Source of the DNA: Candidatus Zixiibacteriota bacterium
GTDB taxonomy: Bacteria; Zixibacteria; MSB-5A5; JAABVY01; JAHJOQ01
NCBI GenBank assembly: GCA_024275215.1
Contig: JAJRZO010000311.1
Location: 1 to 12,995 of the forward strand
DNA: 12,995 nt
Reading direction: 5' to 3'
The notes beneath the pieces were generated by a model, which worked only from the letters and a program-made list of their open reading frames with translations, ran no database searches and was not told the origin of the DNA. This document shows, one piece after another, positions 6,956 to 12,995 of this stretch (positions are counted from its first letter, which is position 1; each line of letters opens with the position of its first letter). The position numbers were made by a program, and so were the translations under genes.

Positions 6956-8168
6956 CGTGTTGGTCCCGCTTTTCCCTGTACCGCTTCTGATAGAATTTCG
7001 AGTGATCCATGATTCGATTTGTGGCTTCGTTGATTTTAGAGGGTTCCGCCGCCAGCGAAATCCGCATGTATCCCTCGCCATTTTCGCCACACGCAGTGCC
7101 CGGCAGCGTCATCACACCTGTTCGCTTCAGGAGCATCCTGCAAAAATTGAGAGATAATCTCCTTCGAGGGAGGCGGATCCATGCAAACGGTGTAGCATGA
7201 GCCGCTTGAATTCCCCAACTGCGCGGCCGGATCGCAGCTTCAAAACGACTCCTGTTGTCGGCGAGGAAATCAGATACCGAGTCTGTGATTTCGTCACAAT
7301 GATCCATAAGCAAATCGGCAACTTGCAGATCATAGCCTGAGGGGCGGCTGTTGAATGATTCGAGCATTTTACGCAAAGGAGAAATGAACTCTTTGCATCC
7401 GACCGCGAAACCGAGTTTCAGCATCGGGAGATTGAAAATGAACGAAAATGTAAAGAACTCAATCGCGGCAAAACGCGCTCCGGGCAACGCAACAAGCGAC
7501 GGGTGCGTGTGCCGTTGCCATGTGTGGGTATTGTAAACAGCATCTGAGATTATCAGAATATTGTTTTTCTTGGCGAATCGAATCAACCTGCCATAAAATA
7601 CTTCGTCCGCCACAGCAGATGTCGGGTTGTGGGGATAATTGATCAGGAGTACTTTGCTCAATTCTCCCCCTGCTCCACCGATCATATCAAGATTGGGAAG
7701 AAAATCAGTCCTCGGTGACAACTCGTATGTCCTGATCTCTGCGCCTGCCGACTGCGCCGATGATTTGTAGAGCGAATACGACGGGTCAGGGAGAAATACT
7801 CTGTCACCTTTGTTGACAAACGCCTGAAACACATAATAAACGCCGGGAGTATTCCCGGTCGTCAGCAGGATTTCCTTGTCTGGATTGAGATTGACATCGA
7901 ATCTCGATTGCATCCATGCCGCGATCTTTTCCCTGAGCCTGCTCCCGATAGATTTTGCTGTTGCACTGTCGATTGGTTTGAATGAATCGATACCTCTGGT
8001 GAGCTTTGTGACTATCCCCGGCACAGGTGGAGCAATCTTTCCAAGATCAATTACTTCGATACCTCTCTGGGAAAGTCTCTTCCTGATGCCATTGAATTCC
8101 GAACCGATCGGTGCTGGTAATTGACCGACGACATCTGAGGATTCAATTATTATCTTCTTGAAAGGCAA
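6948..8168 (-). CDS. Class I/II aminotransferase homologue lacking the PLP lysine
   Basis: Fold-type I PLP-dependent aminotransferase homologue, 406 aa, first gene of the minus-strand block. Recognisable parts: TTGNTPGVYYVF near 103-114, FLPDPSYSLY near 125-134, NYPHNPTSA with Asn181, IISDAVYNTHTW with Asp209 (pyridine-N partner) and Tyr212, and YMRISLA with Arg369 (usual carboxylate-binding Arg). The Schiff-base motif, normally SFSKTFNMTGWR.G, reads FSFIFNLPMLKLG at about 241-253. Phe243 stands where the catalytic Lys belongs, and Lys251 where the phosphate-binding Arg belongs. The codon is TTC (7440-7442), three changes from AAG. Standard transaminase activity is therefore doubtful; the protein could be non-catalytic, bind PLP differently or do other chemistry. 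Start is TTG with GGAG 7 nt upstream and an in-frame TGA immediately before it. It overlaps folB by 8 nt. Confidence 0.9.
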   Translation of the reverse strand: MPFKKIIIESSDVVGQLPAPIGSEFNGIRKRLSQRGIEVIDLGKIAPPVPGIVTKLTRGIDSFKPIDSATAKSIGSRLREKIAAWMQSRFDVNLNPDKEILLTTGNTPGVYYVFQAFVNKGDRVFLPDPSYSLYKSSAQSAGAEIRTYELSPRTDFLPNLDMIGGAGGELSKVLLINYPHNPTSAVADEVFYGRLIRFAKKNNILIISDAVYNTHTWQRHTHPSLVALPGARFAAIEFFTFSFIFNLPMLKLGFAVGCKEFISPLRKMLESFNSRPSGYDLQVADLLMDHCDEITDSVSDFLADNRSRFEAAIRPRSWGIQAAHATPFAWIRLPRRRLSLNFCRMLLKRTGVMTLPGTACGENGEGYMRISLAAEPSKINEATNRIMDHSKFYQKRYREKRDQHDE

Positions 8169-8352
8169 TCAACTACTCCGTTTTGTATCAGACACAGTTA
8201 CCAGTCCCACTCATGTCAATGTCTTGCGAAGTACGAGCGGTGATTCCACGCGGACAATCAAGTCGGCATGTTGTACTTTGTCAAGGAAACTTCTCACATC
8301 ACAAGGACATGGGCTACAGAAACCTTGATCCGGCATCCATCCTGGCAAACAT

Positions 8353-8375
8353 CGCAGGAGTCGGGGACTCCTGCG
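8353..8375. repeat. Perfect palindromic hairpin, REP-like
   Basis: CGCAGGAGTC and GACTCCTGCG form a perfect 10-bp inverted repeat around a GGG loop. It is GC-rich and lies between divergent promoters rather than at a gene end, with no T-tract after it on either strand, so a terminator role is unlikely. It resembles the short extragenic palindromes scattered in many genomes. I saw only one copy in this window, so its repetitive nature is inference. Confidence 0.6.
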
Positions 8376-8429
8376 CTACTCAGTTGCTGAAGAGTAATGT
8401 GTCGCCCCGCCGATGATTATCGAATATGC

Positions 8430-8457
8430 TTGACAATTGGCTCGTCATTCGTATCAT
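8430..8457 (+). promoter_or_regulatory. Sigma-70-like promoter for pth and downstream ribosomal genes
   Basis: A perfect -35 TTGACA (8430-8435) and a -10 TATCAT (8452-8457, five of six consensus bases) are 16 bp apart. Transcription would start about 7 nt after the -10, near 8464, which leaves only about 8 nt before the pth ATG at 8472. It would also serve rpsF-rpsR and the genes beyond if these are cotranscribed. Confidence 0.6.
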
Positions 8458-8471
8458 AGCACCCGTAACTG

Positions 8472-9035
8472 ATGATTAGACTTGTAGCTGGACTCGGGAA
8501 TCCGGGAAAGAAATTCGTTAAGACAAGACATAACCTTGGGTTTATAGTTGTTGACCGACTGGTTGACAAGTACGACTCCGGTTTCAGGAAGAAGAAAGGA
8601 GATTTCAAGCAAAGCTCAGTCGCACTCGGCAATGGCAATGTCATACTGATCAAACCGACAACATATATGAATCTTTCGGGATTGGCAGTGAGACAAGCGG
8701 CTGACTATCATGGGTTCGAACCATCAGAGATTCTGGTCGTGAGTGATGATATCAATCTTCCACTCGGAAAGATCAGAATCAGGAGCGATGGCTCAGATGG
8801 CGGGCACAAAGGCTTGAGATCGATTACACAGGAGTTAGGATCAGATAAGTTTTGTCGCATACGCCTCGGAATCGGCCTTCCTGAAGATGCCGATATTCCT
8901 GTTGAGGCTTATGTTCTGGAGAAATTCTCCAAAGATGAACAAAAGATTGTTAAGGAAATGATAGAAACTGCGGTCTCCGCTGTCGGAACAATAATTCTTG
9001 ACGGTATTGAGGCTGCACAGGCAATATATAATTAA
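8472..9035 (+). CDS. pth: Peptidyl-tRNA hydrolase
   Basis: Releases tRNA from peptidyl-tRNA that drops off the ribosome. The 187-aa protein has AGLGNPGKKF at 6-15 with Asn10, TRHNLGF with the catalytic His20, IKPTTYMNLSG near 60-70 with Asn67, VVSDDINLPLGKIRI with Asp93, and the GSDGGHKGLRSI stretch. These are the main catalytic and tRNA-contacting residues of bacterial Pth, and the length is normal. The ATG aligns exactly with the family N-terminus, but no Shine-Dalgarno precedes it, and the promoter just upstream predicts a nearly leaderless message. It is followed after 50 nt by rpsF; the often adjacent L25 (rplY) gene is not present. Confidence 0.98.
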   Translation: MIRLVAGLGNPGKKFVKTRHNLGFIVVDRLVDKYDSGFRKKKGDFKQSSVALGNGNVILIKPTTYMNLSGLAVRQAADYHGFEPSEILVVSDDINLPLGKIRIRSDGSDGGHKGLRSITQELGSDKFCRIRLGIGLPEDADIPVEAYVLEKFSKDEQKIVKEMIETAVSAVGTIILDGIEAAQAIYN

Positions 9036-9039
9036 CCAC

Positions 9040-9066
9040 CCTGCTTTCTCGTCGCGAGAAGGCCGG
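9040..9066 (+). promoter_or_regulatory. Possible S6:S18-type autoregulatory leader before rpsF
   Basis: Hairpin with TTCTCG (9046-9051) pairing CGAGAA (9055-9060) around a TCG loop. The stem extends to about 9043-9063 with a T-G wobble, and is followed at once by CCG (9063-9065). Known rpsF leaders bind the S6:S18 complex through a hairpin and a CCG trinucleotide, and rpsF-rpsR follow here. The match is by eye and the covariation is untested. The rpsF ribosome binding site starts about 9 nt later. Confidence 0.35.
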
Positions 9067-9085
9067 AAGACCGGAGGGAGGTTTC

Positions 9086-9424
9086 ATGAAGCTCTACGAA
9101 ACCGGCATTATTCTCAGTTCACAACTCGAAGAATCTCAGCTCACCCAGCAGACTGAACAGATTCAGGCATTGATTACCGACAATGGCGGTAAGATCGTCG
9201 ATGTCGATCGCTGGGGAATGAGGAAACTGGCTTACGAAATCAAAAAGATGCAGCAGGGATACTATGTTTTCTTTCGCTATGAAGCTGAAGGCACTGTACC
9301 GCAGAAGCTGGAGAAAGCATTTCAGGTGAATGAATCCGTGCTGAGATTCTTGACGACAATCCCTGAAAAAGTCGAAGAAAGCCGAAAGCCGAGTGATGAG
9401 GCTTCGGAGGCGACATCATATTGA
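9086..9424 (+). CDS. rpsF: 30S ribosomal protein S6
   Basis: Small-subunit protein of the 30S platform, where it pairs with S18. The 112-aa sequence has the family pattern: the MKLYETGIIL beta strand, an acidic helix, VDRWGMRKLAYEIKKMQQGYYVFFRYEA in the middle and SVLRFLTT near the end, then a short charged tail ending EASEATSY. A strong GGAGGGAGG sits about 5 nt before the ATG. It is 50 nt after pth and 70 nt before rpsR. No ssb gene lies between rpsF and rpsR, unlike many bacteria. Confidence 0.97.
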   Translation: MKLYETGIILSSQLEESQLTQQTEQIQALITDNGGKIVDVDRWGMRKLAYEIKKMQQGYYVFFRYEAEGTVPQKLEKAFQVNESVLRFLTTIPEKVEESRKPSDEASEATSY

Positions 9425-9494
9425 TTTCTGTAAACACATGGCACAATGATGCCTGGATGGGAAATAAAATTCAAATACTGGGAGAGTAATAGTT

Positions 9495-9740
9495 GTGAAA
9501 AGAAGATCAATGGGTTTTGATAGCAGAAGAAAACGTCGAGGCCGGTTCGCCGATATCAAGCTCGGAGTAATCGACTACAAAGATGACAAGCTTCTCAGAA
9601 AATTCATTACTGAAAACGGCAAGATTATCCCGCGAAGAGTCACCGGAGTGTCAGCCAAGACGCAACGTAAGCTCTGTCGTGCGATTAAGCGTGCTCGAAT
9701 GATGGCGATCCTGCCGTTTGTCGAGGAGGCATACAGGTAG
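9495..9740 (+). CDS. rpsR: 30S ribosomal protein S18
   Basis: Small-subunit platform protein and partner of S6. The 81-aa product is basic and contains the IDYKDDKLLRKFITENGKI segment, IPRRVTGVSAKTQRKL near 45-60, and AIKRARMMAILPFV near the C-terminus, all diagnostic of S18. The start is GTG at 9495 with GGGAGAG about 8 nt upstream; an internal ATG at 9510 would remove only five basic residues. There is no N-terminal zinc-binding Cys cluster. It stops 10 nt before the DUF2232 gene. Confidence 0.97.
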   Translation: MKRRSMGFDSRRKRRGRFADIKLGVIDYKDDKLLRKFITENGKIIPRRVTGVSAKTQRKLCRAIKRARMMAILPFVEEAYR

Positions 9741-9750
9741 GGGGGAAAGG

Positions 9751-10713
9751 ATGCCCTCATTGCGAACGAAGCTGAGTTTGGCTGCTGTCAGCATGGTAGT
9801 ATCGTATAATCTGCTCTGCTGGCTTCCCGCGAGTGCATGGGCGTTCGCTATTGCATCCTCAACCGGACTTGTATTCCTTCTTGCTGCGCGCCCTGTCAGG
9901 TATGGTGCCACCCTGATGATCGCATCGCTGATCGTCGGAGTGTTAACAGCGAGGATGCTGCCTTATGGTTACACATACTACTTTGCCGGATTCACAATCA
10001 TGCTGGTTTCATTACCAAGCGCAATCATGGCTTACTGCATCAGGAATGGGATATCAGTTCACAGGACCCAGGTCTGGGCGCTCGTCCCAATCATTGTTCT
10101 GCTGTTCCTGTATGTTATGGACATATTCGGTGCGGCAACCATCTGGAAGGAAGTGATCGACGGAATGAGTGCTAAAACTGTCGAGTTGTACAGCGAGGCA
10201 ATAAACACCATGCCGGGAACTATCTCCGCCGAGGAAGCAAGTCAGTTGAAAAGTCTTGTTACCGACATGTTCAATTTCCTGTACAGATTTACGCCGGGAT
10301 TGATGCTGACTCTTGCTGCGGCAATTAATATCGCAGCTTACTTTTTTGCAGGAAAGATGATTCGCATGGAAGGCGAATACTTCAGACCGATTCTGGAATT
10401 CGGACTGTGGAAAACAGGTATTACATACATGGCGCTTCTGGCAATCGGGATTATACTCTGGTTGACAAGGATCGAAATCTTAAAGCCGTTTTCTGAAAAC
10501 CTGCTGTTTCTGCTCGGAATCGTATATATGGTTGCGGGACTGTCGGTCATAGATCATTATTTGAAGAAATACAGGATCCATACCGCTCTCAGGACTGCAT
10601 TTGTAGTAGCGCTGCTCCTGTCAGGCTGGCTTGGCGGACTGATGGCGGCTTTGCTCGGACTGATCGATTCTCATTTCGATTTCAGACGGGTCAGAGCGCA
10701 GCAGATAGGATGA
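9751..10713 (+). CDS. DUF2232 (YybS-like) polytopic membrane protein
   Basis: Integral membrane protein of 320 aa, of unknown biochemical function. It shows about seven to eight hydrophobic segments: near residues 8-35, 38-55, 60-80, 80-105, 115-135, 195-220, 235-255, 265-280 and 285-310, with a soluble loop at about 140-190. Its position between rpsR and rplI is the classic site of yybS (DUF2232) in Firmicutes, and the N-terminal hydrophobic pattern and FTPGLMLTLAAAIN segment fit that family. The ATG at 9751 has a G-rich run (GGGGGG) just upstream and begins 10 nt after rpsR. An ATG at 9718 inside rpsR is rejected. The family is inferred from context and topology, without a search. Confidence 0.75.
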   Translation: MPSLRTKLSLAAVSMVVSYNLLCWLPASAWAFAIASSTGLVFLLAARPVRYGATLMIASLIVGVLTARMLPYGYTYYFAGFTIMLVSLPSAIMAYCIRNGISVHRTQVWALVPIIVLLFLYVMDIFGAATIWKEVIDGMSAKTVELYSEAINTMPGTISAEEASQLKSLVTDMFNFLYRFTPGLMLTLAAAINIAAYFFAGKMIRMEGEYFRPILEFGLWKTGITYMALLAIGIILWLTRIEILKPFSENLLFLLGIVYMVAGLSVIDHYLKKYRIHTALRTAFVVALLLSGWLGGLMAALLGLIDSHFDFRRVRAQQIG

Positions 10714-10722
10714 AGTTTCTTT

Positions 10723-10738
10723 TTGTTATGAATAACAA
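10723..10738. other. AT-rich inverted repeat before rplI
   Basis: TTGTTAT and ATAACAA form a 7-bp inverted repeat around GA, in the 55-nt gap between the membrane protein gene and rplI. The stem is AT-rich, so a terminator is unlikely without a T-tract; an operator-like site or chance is as likely. No clear promoter accompanies it. Confidence 0.3.
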
Positions 10739-10768
10739 TAATGCGTACATATAGAGAGGTGATTTCAA

Positions 10769-11215
10769 ATGAAAGTGATTTTGAGAGAAGATATGGATAG
10801 CCTCGGCAAGTGCGGGGATATCGTAGAAGTAAAGAACGGGTATGGGCGAAACTACCTGTTGCCTCGAAACCTTGCCATTCCGGCGACGAAGGGAAATCTG
10901 AAATCTATCGGCGAGGTTACGATTCAGAAAGAACTCCGCGACAAGAAATATCGCAGGGAAGCTGAGAGAATCAAAGATCGTATTGAGAAAATCTCCTGCA
11001 CTGCTGAAGTAAATGTCGGCGAAGAGGACAAGATGTTCGGGTCGATCACATCATCGATCATCGTGGATCTGCTGAAAAAAGAAGGTGTCGAAGTCGACCG
11101 CCGAAAGATCATGCTCGATGAACCGATTAAGAATCTCGGCGTTTATACTGTGCCGGTGAAGATAGCTCCCGATGTTGTCGCTAATCTTAAACTCTGGGTG
11201 GTCAAGAAAAGTTGA
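10769..11215 (+). CDS. rplI: 50S ribosomal protein L9
   Basis: Large-subunit protein that binds 23S rRNA near the L1 stalk. The 148-aa sequence has the N-terminal globular domain with MKVILREDMDSLGKCGDIVE and VKNGYGRNYLLPRNLAIPAT, a long charged connecting helix (KELRDKKYRREAERIKDRI), and the C-terminal domain with EEDKMFGSITSSIIVDLLK. An almost ideal GAGAGGTGAT Shine-Dalgarno is 6-8 nt before the ATG. Its stop overlaps the BFN gene start. It completes the pth-rpsF-rpsR-DUF2232-rplI run. Confidence 0.98.
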   Translation: MKVILREDMDSLGKCGDIVEVKNGYGRNYLLPRNLAIPATKGNLKSIGEVTIQKELRDKKYRREAERIKDRIEKISCTAEVNVGEEDKMFGSITSSIIVDLLKKEGVEVDRRKIMLDEPIKNLGVYTVPVKIAPDVVANLKLWVVKKS

Positions 11216-11727
11216 CATCTGACAAAGAAGAAAATGTCGAACTCGTCGAAGTGAGTGTCAGCGGACTCGCACTGGATGTTACAACTAATTCGCCTGTCGT
11301 GATGCTCGGTCCCGCTAATTCCGAGAAAGTCCTGCCGATCTGGATCGGTCATTATGAAGCCTGGGCAATTGCTATGGAAATCTCAGGCATGCCATCGAAG
11401 AGACCAATGACGCATGATCTTCTCAGGACTGTGATAGAGGGTCTCGATGCAGAGGTCGTCAGGGTCGAGATATTCGATCTCAGAGATCAGACATTCTACG
11501 CACGTGTAATTCTGCGGAACAATGGCAATATTCTCGACATCGATGCGCGACCGTCAGATTCGATAGCCCTTGCACTAAAGGCAAAAGCGCCGATCTTTGC
11601 TCATCCCAAACTGTTTGATCTCAGGCAGCCTCCCGCGGACAGCAGCAAACAGACTTCCGATCCTCAGGATCTCAAGGATCGGCTGAAAAAGATCAATCCA
11701 GAGGATTTCGGCAAGTACTCTCTCTGA
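11212..11727 (+). CDS. BFN-domain (DUF151, bifunctional nuclease family) protein
   Basis: Member of the bifunctional nuclease (BFN) family, related to plant and bacterial proteins with nuclease activity; the role in this organism is unknown. The 171-aa product carries the family core near residues 10-60 (VSVSGLALDVTTNSPVVML, VLPIWIGHYEAWAIA), PMTHDLLRTVIEGL, FYARVIL, and DARPSDSIALALKAKAPIF near 110-130, followed by a variable polar tail ending DFGKYSL. The start is TTG at 11212, overlapping the rplI stop (TTGA), with AAGAAAAG nearby. A later start would remove strand residues of the domain, so TTG is preferred. It is co-directional with rplI and the next gene, whose ATG overlaps its stop by one base. 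Confidence 0.9.
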   Translation: MTSDKEENVELVEVSVSGLALDVTTNSPVVMLGPANSEKVLPIWIGHYEAWAIAMEISGMPSKRPMTHDLLRTVIEGLDAEVVRVEIFDLRDQTFYARVILRNNGNILDIDARPSDSIALALKAKAPIFAHPKLFDLRQPPADSSKQTSDPQDLKDRLKKINPEDFGKYSL

Positions 11728-12995
11728 TGGATTCTATTGTGCGCAAGGCTTCGACTCAGACAATCATCATCCTGGCGACATTTCTGACACTGATTACAAT
11801 CAGTGTCCCGGTTTCGTTCTGCCAGAAAATTCCGGCACAGATAAAGCATGCCGAAATGCTGTACGACTCAGGAGAGTACGGCAAAGCGGCAGATATTTTT
11901 GCCGAAATTGCATCTCTCAATCCAAATTACACACGACTCTCCGCATTGCATCTGAAGGAGGCAAAGGCGAGATACTATGCGAAAGAATTTGCAAGATCAG
12001 AGGATATCCTCCAGCGATTGATTTCAAAATCCGAGAATCCCGAACTTGTTTCCACAGCTTACTATTTTTTGGCGCGGATCAACTATGACAGGTCTGATTA
12101 CGAAAAAGCCGCTACGAACTTTATGTCGGCATATCATTATTCGTCGAATTCCAAATTGAAAGATGTTTGCTCGACGAATATTGTCAATCTGCTGGTTGGA
12201 TATCTTTCGTATGCCGAACAGAAATCAGCCCTCTCCGAATGTCATAAACTTGATCCGCAGTTGTTTGGTGACATGATTGCCGAGACATCCCGGGAATACA
12301 TCGAATTCGGCTTGAATGCTCGCGCCGAGAAAGTTCTCAACTTATACTCTGTCTTTGAGCAGGAATATGATCCGCGGATAGAAATGCTGTGGAGCCAGCT
12401 ACGATCAGTACCAAAGCACTCAATCGACATGGCGTTGCTCTTTCCCCTCTCCGGCGAGCTGGCAACTTATGGCAGGCAGATGAATTCAGCCGTAGAACTG
12501 GCTGTGGAAACCAATCCTGACAATGATGTCACTATCAATTTGAAAACATATGATACATTCGGTAATTCGATTGTGGCCGCACAACTTGCTAAACGCGCTA
12601 CATCAGAAGGTGTATCGGTTATTCTTGGTCCGCTGACATCTCGCGAGGCTGTTGGCACTGAACCATATTCCGATTTCTGGTCGGTTCCAATAGTTCTTCC
12701 TGTCGCATCGGACAAAGGTTTGACATCTATTTCGAAAGTAGCGTATCAGCTTTCGCCTACTCCTGAGGTTATGGGAGAAAGACTCGCGGAAGCAGCAATG
12801 GAAGAACTCGGACTCGATTCGGTGGCAATTCTCGCCCCTAATGATGACTATGGCAAACAGATGACAGATGGCTTCAAGAGAGTGATGGAAAACAATCACA
12901 CCAGGATTTTCAGTGAAGTCTATTACCCTCGTGGCGCCACCGATTATCGCAGGTTTATGCTGGACCTTAAGAAAACTGTTCTGCCGAGTGAATTC
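11727..12995 (+). CDS. TPR plus periplasmic-binding-protein-like (LivK/LpoA-type) protein, 3' end outside window
   Basis: The first 423 residues of a secreted protein, open at the right edge. An N-terminal hydrophobic segment (IIILATFLTLITISVPVSFC) predicts a signal peptide; the Cys32 context (VSFC) does not match a standard lipobox. Residues about 38-145 look like two or three TPR-type helical repeats (AEMLYDSGEYGKAADIF, KARYYAKEFARSEDIL, YYFLARINYDRSDYEKA). From about 232 a Peripla_BP_6 domain begins: IDMALLFPLSGELATYG, VSVILGPLTSREAVG, VAILAPNDDYGKQ, VYYPRGATDYRRF. This architecture resembles LpoA-like penicillin-binding-protein activators or LivK-type binding proteins. The ATG overlaps the preceding stop by one base (TGATG). 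The ligand is unknown; the family is fairly secure. Confidence 0.85.
   Translation, partial: MDSIVRKASTQTIIILATFLTLITISVPVSFCQKIPAQIKHAEMLYDSGEYGKAADIFAEIASLNPNYTRLSALHLKEAKARYYAKEFARSEDILQRLISKSENPELVSTAYYFLARINYDRSDYEKAATNFMSAYHYSSNSKLKDVCSTNIVNLLVGYLSYAEQKSALSECHKLDPQLFGDMIAETSREYIEFGLNARAEKVLNLYSVFEQEYDPRIEMLWSQLRSVPKHSIDMALLFPLSGELATYGRQMNSAVELAVETNPDNDVTINLKTYDTFGNSIVAAQLAKRATSEGVSVILGPLTSREAVGTEPYSDFWSVPIVLPVASDKGLTSISKVAYQLSPTPEVMGERLAEAAMEELGLDSVAILAPNDDYGKQMTDGFKRVMENNHTRIFSEVYYPRGATDYRRFMLDLKKTVLPSEF

Larger units (their letters stand above)
8169..8471. other. Divergent intergenic region
   Basis: This 303-nt gap separates the two oppositely transcribed blocks. It holds the GGAG site of the aminotransferase homologue at its left end, a perfect palindrome at 8353-8375 and the pth promoter at 8430-8457. 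I found no convincing promoter for the minus strand: a TTGACA at 8214-8219 (minus) and another at 8279-8284 (minus) lack a matching -10. A 77-codon frame at 8183-8416 has no family features. No tRNA or structured RNA was recognised. Confidence 0.7.

Noticed and set aside
6956..7090. Longer N-terminus for folB starting at 7090
   Set aside because: The extension is entirely the aminotransferase homologue read in another frame; the ATG at 6955 matches the FolB family start.
8214..8219. TTGACA on the minus strand as promoter for the vitamin operon
   Set aside because: No acceptable -10 element at 15-19 bp spacing; the nearest AT-rich hexamer is too far away.
8183..8416. A 77-codon plus-strand frame in the divergent gap
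   Set aside because: No ribosome binding site or family-like features; part of it reads through the palindrome at 8353-8375.
8417..8653. A 78-codon minus-strand frame over the pth start
   Set aside because: Overlaps pth on the opposite strand, has no recognisable motif, and pth is certain.
9837..10175. A 112-codon plus-strand frame inside the DUF2232 gene
   Set aside because: Out-of-frame shadow of the membrane protein; Cys- and His-rich composition with no motif.

Overview
This is a bacterial chromosomal core-gene region with moderate GC content, carrying two divergently transcribed gene blocks that meet at about 8169-8471. No transposase, integrase, CRISPR array, rRNA or tRNA was seen. 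The gene content and order (panB-panC-panD behind folB-folK-deoxynucleoside kinase, then a lone GlmU uridylyltransferase domain, a lone LytR_C protein, rsfS and rho; and pth-rpsF-rpsR-DUF2232-rplI on the other arm) suggest a Gram-negative-type lineage, perhaps of the FCB superphylum (Zixibacteria-like). That placement is inference from gene order and general protein character, not from a database search.

Minus-strand block (8168 down to 1), in transcription order: a PLP-fold aminotransferase homologue whose Schiff-base lysine position holds phenylalanine; folB and folK (pterin branch of folate synthesis); a deoxynucleoside kinase; panB, panC and panD (pantothenate, hence CoA); a GlmU-type nucleotidyltransferase without the acetyltransferase domain; a small exported, probably outer-membrane protein of unknown function; a membrane-anchored LytR_C protein; the ribosome silencing factor rsfS; and rho, which runs off the left edge. 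Most junctions overlap or are a few bases apart (folB/aminotransferase 8 nt overlap, folK/kinase 2 nt gap, kinase/panB 2 nt gap, panC/panD 4 nt gap, panD/glmU-like 8 nt overlap), so this reads as one long operon or a set of nested ones, with a possible internal promoter near 2513-2541.

Plus-strand block (8472 to the right edge): pth, rpsF, rpsR, a DUF2232 (YybS-like) membrane protein, rplI, a BFN/DUF151 protein, and a periplasmic-binding-protein-like gene with an N-terminal TPR region that is cut by the right edge. A good sigma-70-like promoter (TTGACA-16-TATCAT) sits so close to pth that the message would be almost leaderless. The 50 nt before rpsF can fold into a hairpin followed by a CCG trinucleotide, reminiscent of the S6:S18 autoregulatory leader.

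The most notable item is the lysine-less aminotransferase homologue at the head of the vitamin operon. Secondary points are the single-domain GlmU, the unknown exported protein, the perfect 10-bp palindrome in the divergent intergenic region, the near-leaderless pth and the possible Shine-Dalgarno-sequestering hairpin before rho. TTG or GTG starts are common here (rsfS, kinase, aminotransferase, rpsR, BFN gene).
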